Below are positions 57,883-64,000 of a stretch of DNA of 64,000 nt, piece after piece. The translations under genes were made by a program, and so were the position numbers. This stretch comes from Liquidambar formosana (Eukaryota > Streptophyta > Magnoliopsida > Saxifragales > Altingiaceae): contig CM077823.1 of the NCBI GenBank assembly GCA_039720395.1, positions 31,330,371 through 31,394,370 on the forward strand, in the 5' to 3' direction. Numbering within the stretch: position 1 is the stretch's first letter; each line of letters starts with the position of its first letter. A model generated the notes under the pieces. The model did not search any database and was not told the DNA's origin. It saw nothing but the letters and a program-made list of their open reading frames with translations.

Positions 57883-58641
57883 TCAAAAATAATGCATAAT
57901 AAAGTAGAAACAATAAACTCTTAACTGGTTTTGCTGAAGTTGGTTTCCAGATAGAGGAGACTGTAAGATTCCAATTTGATTCTGGAATGTAGATCCACCC
58001 TGCAAGAACTCATTGCTGGTGACCATGCTTTGTACCAATATTTAGAACAGAGCATTGAAACTTTAGAATGCATTTACCTCAAAATGGTTTGCAGAGAAAC
58101 CTAAGATACTCTCCCTTGAAGGTTGATTTTTGGTGAGAGTAAAATTGTTCTGTCAAATTGTGAACCACACAAAGATTAAATATTGTTGACACCAAATGGG
58201 TCATATAATCTTTTCATTAATTGCTTTTTCTTTTTATCTATGTGAACTTACCCTGGAGAAATTGAAGACAGGGGAGCTAGCAGTGTCATCAAGCAAAGAA
58301 GGCTGTTGTTGCTCTTCTCGGCGGCAGCGATGTTCCTTGGTTTTCTGCCTTTTGCCACTGTTTGCTTTCACCAGTGTGGCATCCATGGAAGCAGGATAGA
58401 AGCACCCACTATTGTCGTTGAAGTAATCGTCGTCTTCATGGAAATGGGGAGGCCCAGAGGATGCATCGGAAACCATAGATAGGTCCTCTTCTTCATCCTC
58501 ATGTTTAGCTCTTTTCTCTTTATATTCATCAACATTTCCAGTGCCTCTATGTGAAGGACTTGGAGAAAGATGAGAGTGTTCCAAGTATAGAGTCCAACCA
58601 GACTCACACCCACTACTGCATTCTGAAGCTAACACATCCAT
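57883..58641 (-). CDS. SOFL: SOB FIVE-LIKE (SOFL) protein, three exons
   Basis: Exon 1 (58641-58252, 130 residues) starts MDVLASECSSGCESGWTLYL, with the SOFL motif CESGWTLYL near residue 12. The second motif, SMVSDASSGPPHF, follows an acidic Asp/Glu-rich run. A basic stretch (KRQKTKEHRCRREE) and LLDDTASSPVFNFSR end the exon at a GTAAGT donor. Exon 2 (58149-58078, 24 residues) reads NNFTLTKNQPSRESILGFSA. Exon 3 (57999-57883) reads GGSTFQNQIGILQSPLSGNQ and ends after FIMHYF. All junctions are GT-AG and phase 0, giving 192 residues. SOFL proteins are small plant-specific regulators linked to cytokinin levels and light signalling in Arabidopsis; their biochemical activity is not known. The C-terminal tail after QLQQNQL is less family-like. 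It is the one apparently intact gene here. Confidence 0.88.
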
Positions 58642-58734
58642 TGTCTTCTGTATTTTTTTGAGAGGAACCCCAAATGGGTTCTCTTCTATAAGCCCGCTTC
58701 CTTTCTCAAGTAGAGAGCTGAAAAGATGAAAAAT

Positions 58735-58800
58735 CTCTCTCTATTCTCTCTATTGAGAGGGGGGGGGGTATGAGTTACTCTATATTTAATCTTCTCCGAG
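58735..58800 (-). promoter_or_regulatory. possible core promoter of the SOFL gene
   Basis: On the minus strand, GATTAAATATAGAG (about 58780-58793) is a TATA-like block about 140 bp before the ATG, followed by pyrimidine-rich leader sequence and a C run (58758-58767). Inferred from position only. Confidence 0.3.
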
Positions 58801-58958
58801 TAGGATAAAGAGTGAGAGTGGGAATAAAACCAAGAGAATCGGACTCAAATCCTAGCCCAATTTGTCTTGACTCTCCCCATTCGGCTCTCTATGTGAATGA
58901 ATCAAAACTGCCAGTTGTGTTGGTTTTAGTGGACGTATGTATAGAGGAACTATAGAAG

Positions 58959-58982
58959 AGAGAGAGAGAGAGAGAGAGAGAG
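58959..58982. repeat. (AG)n microsatellite
   Basis: About 12 AG units upstream of the SOFL gene. Confidence 0.9.
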
Positions 58983-59133
58983 CCACAACGCCTTCACATG
59001 CTAGACAGCGAGGCACTGTGTACGCTCTTAACAAAACCGGGTACACGTCCACCTCCCCTTTCACAGTATATGGACACCTATCCCATGACCAGTGAAGCCC
59101 TCTCTCTCTCACACAAATAATGATGCATTTGCT

Positions 59134-59370
59134 GGTGGCCTTGTAGTCTACGGGCATCTCTTCTCCGTTACGAGGGAGAGGTCCCGAGTTTGAGTTGTCA
59201 GTTGTTTGAGAGAACTACAAGGGGTGGGCCGAGGAGACTTCGTCCTATGAGATAGATAACGTACGGGTTTACTATGAATCTTTCTTTGTTGTTTGATCTA
59301 TGTCACATAGGATTTTGGCCTAGAAAGCATCTCGGAACCTCCTTACAAAAAATAAAAAAACAAAAAGGTA
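59134..59370 (+). mobile_element. tRNA-derived SINE
   Basis: The A-box region TGGCCTTGTAGTCTACGGGC (about 59137) and B-box region GGTCCCGAGTTTGAGTTG (about 59181) are close to plant SINE consensus. The tail is A-rich (59345-59366). Flanks ATGATGCATTT and ATTGTGCATTT may be a degenerate target duplication. Confidence 0.65.
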
Positions 59371-60365
59371 AAATTGTGCATTTTTTGTTTGGCATGCACG
59401 CATTAAATTTGATAGTTGTTCTTAGTTGGTGTTAGCTCTTTATGAGTGTGTAGATAATTCAAGTAGGAAATATGAGAGAAAGGAAATAGGCTCTTCCACA
59501 CATGACTCCAAAAGTTTAAACCGATACACTGCAATAAGTTAGACTAACTTGAATCTATAAACGATATAACTTGAAATCAGGATTTCCTAGAGACCAGAGT
59601 TTTGATATCATATTAAAACACCACTTTACTCCAAAAATTTAAATTGTTGGAAATGAATTAACAATGTATATCAAACTAATACACGTAACATTATTGAACA
59701 TATGTTTTATTTTCTTCTTTCTTTTTATAATCACAGTATGTGAAATGTCTTTATATAGCTAATTTGTGTAGCAAAAAAAAAAAAAATTAAAAAAAGGCGA
59801 TTTTCTAATTAAAATATCTGTGATTTTAGTGGACACCACCACTTATGTGGTGTGTTGTGATGGTGGGGAACCCCAAAAAAAAAAAAAAAAAAGGGCCTTC
59901 TATTTGTAAGAAGCACATAAACTTCATCACTTATACTTTTAGGGAAATCCAACTTGATGCTCTTGCATAAATTCTTTGTAAATTTGAACCACATCAATCT
60001 AACTAAAGCCAAAAGAAAAATCCCGGTCAATACCACATCATCTTTCACTTGAATTGGTGTAAAAAATTGACACATATAATATTACTCGTATTATCATAGA
60101 GAGTAAATAATTTTTTGTCAATCTTATCTTCTCATAGGGTTCTATGAGATACCGAAAATAGTCTAACGCTACTTTTTAAGTTAAAAGGCAAAGGGCTAGA
60201 AAATTTGAATCAGAAAAAATAAATAAATAAACTGTTCCATCAGTGGGATTTTTTTTTTTTTTTTCTTTCTCTTCCACGTGTTAATTTTTTATAACTGTTC
60301 TGAATTCTGATGCACCATGCGGGTGCTAACTTCTAGTGTATGTTATTGTAATGTCTTTGTGTTGG

Positions 60366-60401
<36 letters not shown>

Positions 60402-60557
60402 TGCAGAAATTTTTAAGAGAGGTGTAAGTAAAGGAGCAGCTAAGCATGACTGCATGACTGGTGACTGTAGAGATTGATTTCTTGGGGCTAGGGGTTGGCA
60501 CTTCTGCAGTTGACTAGGTTTTTCTGAATCCACATGCCATCACCCTCCCACCCCTCC

Positions 60558-60598
<41 letters not shown>

Positions 60599-61924
60599 CA
60601 TTCACACACACATGTGGGCACGTGTGCATATGCATATGCGGGTTTCCACACATTCACACACATGTATGCACGTGCACACGCACTTCAATCTAAAATGCTC
60701 TATAAAGCTCATTCAAAACTGTCACTTGTGTTCTTTGGTACTCGTTCCAATGTGAAGTTCTTCCTCTATTTCCCCCCACCAACCCTTTAGTGCATATATA
60801 TGCATTACAATGAAAATCTTGGAATGATTTTTTTGATCCCACCCTTACTAGTATTGTAAAGGGGGAAGATTAGTGGTCCATAATCACATTCTTTGGCACA
60901 CATGCATCTAGGGTTTTCGGACCCGTCATGTGATTAATGGTCCATAATCACGTTGTTTTGGCACCCATCCTAGGGCTTTTGAACTGATAACCGATTTTGA
61001 TATTTCGATGATTGGGCTTCTCCTAAGTAAGCATTGTTGTATATAACAAATTATGATGATTAGAACTCCAAAAATGGTGCAGAGATTGTTCTTTTTTTTT
61101 TTTTTTTAATTAAATGACTAATAATGTAATTAACCATATGGTTAAAACTATCTACATTTCGCTTACTGTCCTAAGAATCTTACATGTGCACCTTAAGAAG
61201 TGATTTTGGATATGTGTGCATTTGCCCAGGGCGTGGACACATGTATAGAGAGGAAAGTTGGATGCATGTGCTATCAAACCCCACCATGTATTTTAACTAG
61301 CGAATTTTTAAAACTGGATTGAGTCCCAACTCACTTGGTTTAGCTGATCATCATCGAATTGGAAGAGGGTAAGGTTATTAAATTTTCAGCTAAGACCAAC
61401 ATCACTAACTAGTTGTCAAAGAAAAATTATCTAATATACAAGGTTGGTACCCCAAATGTGAATTACATTTTCAGCTAAAACAAATTATTACTAAATGGTT
61501 ATCCATAGAGACCTAGTAAAATGGTCAAAGAATCCGATCCCTTTCCAATGTAACCCAACCCCGAAAAAAAAAAAAAAAAAAAAAGAGGAGGAAGGTAGTA
61601 GAAGGGTTTGATTTGAAAACTCACCAATGTCATTAAAAATTTCTCAATAAAAGCAAATTTTGACCAAATCTCTTACCTAATAGCTAAAGTGGAAAGTTAG
61701 AGACAGTTCATTTCAGGGGTTTATGGTCCTATTAGAATTAGCCACAAGGTCAAACAGTTAAAACCCCATGTGCATTTTCCCTTGGATCACTCATTATTAA
61801 TGGGCCACTCAACAGCCCACTCCAAGTGTTCCAATTGAAGTCATCAAATTAGAGCAATGCAGAAAGATAGGGGGTGGGCCCTGTTGGACGTCGGCAAGTC
61901 ATCCCATTAGTTTTTTGAACTAAG

Positions 61925-61967
<43 letters not shown>

Positions 61968-62183
61968 ATTTGATTGAATATTGACACCTCTGTCCGATCC
62001 AGCTCATGTGGGCCACCATTTGACAAAGCTGATTTGGGGCCTTTTACCAGCCCCACTGGGTCCCATGTCACACCGTCGGCCTCAAAGCCCGGATCCAAGT
62101 TCATCCAAACTTTCCAATGATCTAGTCAACTCATATCACATCAGGTTAACCCATCTGGTTTGTGAAACTTTCTTTTATTTTTT
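59371..62183. other. intergenic with microsatellites, no gene
   Basis: Contains (TC)n at about 60370-60398, 60564-60596 and 61929-61962, a CACA-rich tract at 60597-60682, A runs (59771-59784, 59874-59892, 61565-61583), and a duplicated GGTCCATAATCAC block (60873 and 60939). No domain or RNA gene recognised. Confidence 0.5.
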
Positions 62184-62401
62184 GGGTTTTCTTAACGTGT
62201 GTCTTAAAGACACATGTTAAAGTACAATTAATGATCTAATTATTACATTAAAAATAATAAAAATGCATTTTAAATTGTGGAAAATTGTTAAGAAAAATAT
62301 GAGAATACTTGAAAAACTGTAAAAACACGTTTTTCTATGTAATGATTGAGTTATTAATTACACTTTAACATATACTCTCAAGGCACACGTTAGGAAAACC
62401 C
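62184..62401. mobile_element. foldback MITE, ~218 bp
   Basis: Left GGGTTTTCTTAACGTGTG and right (inverted) GGGTTTTCCTAACGTGTG form terminal repeats of about 40 bp, including TGTTAAAGT / ACTTTAACA. The interior is AT-rich. Confidence 0.78.
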
Positions 62402-64000
62402 CTTCTTCCTTTTTTTCCTTTTTATTTATTTTTTTTTTTGGTATGAGGGTTTGTGACGTGCATGACTCAGTACCGTGTCAAACTGATCTCAATAGTTTGC
62501 ATCGTCGAGATTTTAAAAAATAAAAGGTTTCTACTAAAATGACTAAATGACTTCAATAAAAAATTTTGATCTTTTAATCTCGACCGTCTAAAACCCTATC
62601 CAATGATTGAGTTGAATTGGGCACATTAACAATTTAGCACTAGATCTCAGTCTTTGTGATCGGCCATATTTATCTCAACTTATTAGAAGTCATCATATCT
62701 TTGTCTGAAATTAGCCTATCAATTTTGACTCATATATGTATCTCAACCTCAGATAGACCTCCCAAAGAAAATTAAAAGAAAACATGCTCAATATAATTAA
62801 CTACGGTCCAAATTTTGCATTTTTGATGAAGAAATGTTCTTTTTTATTAAGATTTGGCTCAGAAAGTAAAAAATGACATATGTGTGAAGATATTCTTTTT
62901 TGGACCTTATCCCCAGTGACTGACCAGACACAAAAGAAACCTTAGCGGGCATTCCGACTTCGGCCCTTTGGTTCAATTTATACTTAACTTATATCAATAT
63001 CATGCGTTATAGATTGTACTTCATATGTTAATTCAATGTACTTCTTTTTTTCTTTTTTTTTTTTTATTTGGTGAAATAATTCAGTGTACTTCACAACTAG
63101 ATCTTTAATGCATGAAGTACAATTGTCCTACATATAATTGTTTATAATTTAATAATTAATTAAATTGTCAGGTAAACATATTTAGACAAATGAACTCAAT
63201 TATTGCTAAAGTAAAGGTCTAACCCCATGTGATGGGGTCGGGGTGCATCCAAGGGGTTGTGGGCCTACAAATTTGATAGGAGTATGCGTAATGCACCGTA
63301 CAGAGGTCGGCCTTTGCTGGTGGCCGGCGCCATGTGTGGAGGCTGGTCCGCACTGTGACACCCATACACAATGATTAATCACAAACTTGTCGTGTAGCCA
63401 AGTACAAATCGTACTTCTGGCACCACCACCACCACCGACCAAGCCGCCGAGGAGGAAATTTCAACACCAAATCCTTACATTCATCATTTTGCCTCCCCCA
63501 TTTCATATAAAGTTTGGCTTTGAAAGAATATTTCCCAAAAAAGATAAAAAAAAATTAGATCACAACATGATGACAAATGAACATATGAAATCAAAATCTA
63601 ATTCATGGTTATTGAATTGCCTTTCAATTTGTTGAAACCACATTAATAGAATGGGTTTCAAATTCAGTTGTCCATTTATCCACGTGTCATGATCTCATTT
63701 TTTCTAAAATTGTACAATCAATCTTGAATTACTATCCACATTTATAATTGTAGAGTAAAGAAATCATATGGGGTTTCTCAAGAACAATTTTAAGGCCAAA
63801 GCTCATCATACAGCATATATTTTTATTATCATCTTTGTTTCTTTTCAACTTTTGTTTTTATAGTTTAATAAAATGGTAGTCAAACATATATTTGACTCAA
63901 TTAATTTCTAAACAAGAGTAAAACTAACATTTATTTCACATGGGTTTCAGCTGTATTTTTAGAATTGTTGCCCCAAAAGTGATTTAGATTTAAATTTTTT
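62402..64000. other. intergenic, no gene recognised
   Basis: AT-rich with T runs (62410-62440, 63045-63066). A GC-richer island at 63220-63370 (GGGGTCGGGGTGCATCC) contains only short unsupported frames. Confidence 0.45.

Noticed and set aside
60534..60755. Open frame with Leu/Ser and His/Thr repeats
   Set aside because: It is a translation of CT and CA microsatellites.
63206..63442. GC-richer island with an open frame on the minus strand
   Set aside because: No recognisable domain, no splice signals and no neighbouring gene structure.
1..64000. A previously undescribed defence, biosynthetic or RNA-based system
   Set aside because: Both strands contain only plant transposons, broken MRS2 copies and one SOFL gene; no gene cluster, array or structured-RNA candidate stands out beyond these.

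Overview
The window is non-coding-rich nuclear DNA of a flowering plant with a large, transposon-filled genome. The reasons are spliced plant gene families (MRS2/MGT magnesium transporter, SOB FIVE-LIKE), low GC, and almost every major plant transposon group: Ty1/copia, Ty3/gypsy solo LTRs, TRIM, LINE, SINE, Helitron, hAT, PIF/Harbinger and MITEs. The species cannot be named from the sequence. There are no rRNA genes, CRISPR arrays or prokaryotic operons, and I recognised no tRNA gene.

The backbone is a dispersed array of four partial or broken copies of one gene, an MRS2-3-type Mg2+ transporter of the CorA superfamily, all on the + strand. Copy 1 has exons 4-6 (2416-4468). Copy 2 has exon 6 only (20868-21155) plus a promoter remnant (about 17345-18690). 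Copy 3 has all six exons with several frameshifts (39355-43099). Copy 4 has all six exons and only two single-base indels (45521-51974). Their introns and flanks are recognisably homologous, so copies lacking an insertion act as empty sites that date and delimit the transposons in the others. None of the four can encode a full transporter as the sequence stands.

Region by region: 1-1630 is an LTR-retrotransposon remnant (gag plus LTR-like end) and a Harbinger-type MITE end. 1630-5417 is MRS2 copy 1 with flanks. 5418-16743 is a head-to-tail pair of small Helitrons. The first Helitron is interrupted by a 9 kb Ty1/copia element, itself interrupted by two solo LTRs; the second is interrupted by a TRIM. 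16744-27046 is the copy 2 region, whose 3' flank carries a hAT element with a Helitron inside it. 27047-31230 is a minus-strand copia remnant split by a 2.8 kb solo LTR. 31455-36202 holds two SINEs, a 1.4 kb terminal-inverted-repeat element and a 2.6 kb PIF/Harbinger element with a Myb-like ORF1. 36203-44342 is copy 3, with a LINE in its promoter. 44343-53940 is copy 4 with MITEs. 53941-64000 is mostly unassigned DNA around the one gene that looks intact: a three-exon SOB FIVE-LIKE (SOFL) gene on the minus strand at 57883-58641.

I found no new molecular system. The most notable results are the all-broken MRS2 array with a shared apparent GC-AG intron, the tandem Helitron dimer, and the nesting supported by target-site duplications and empty-site copies.
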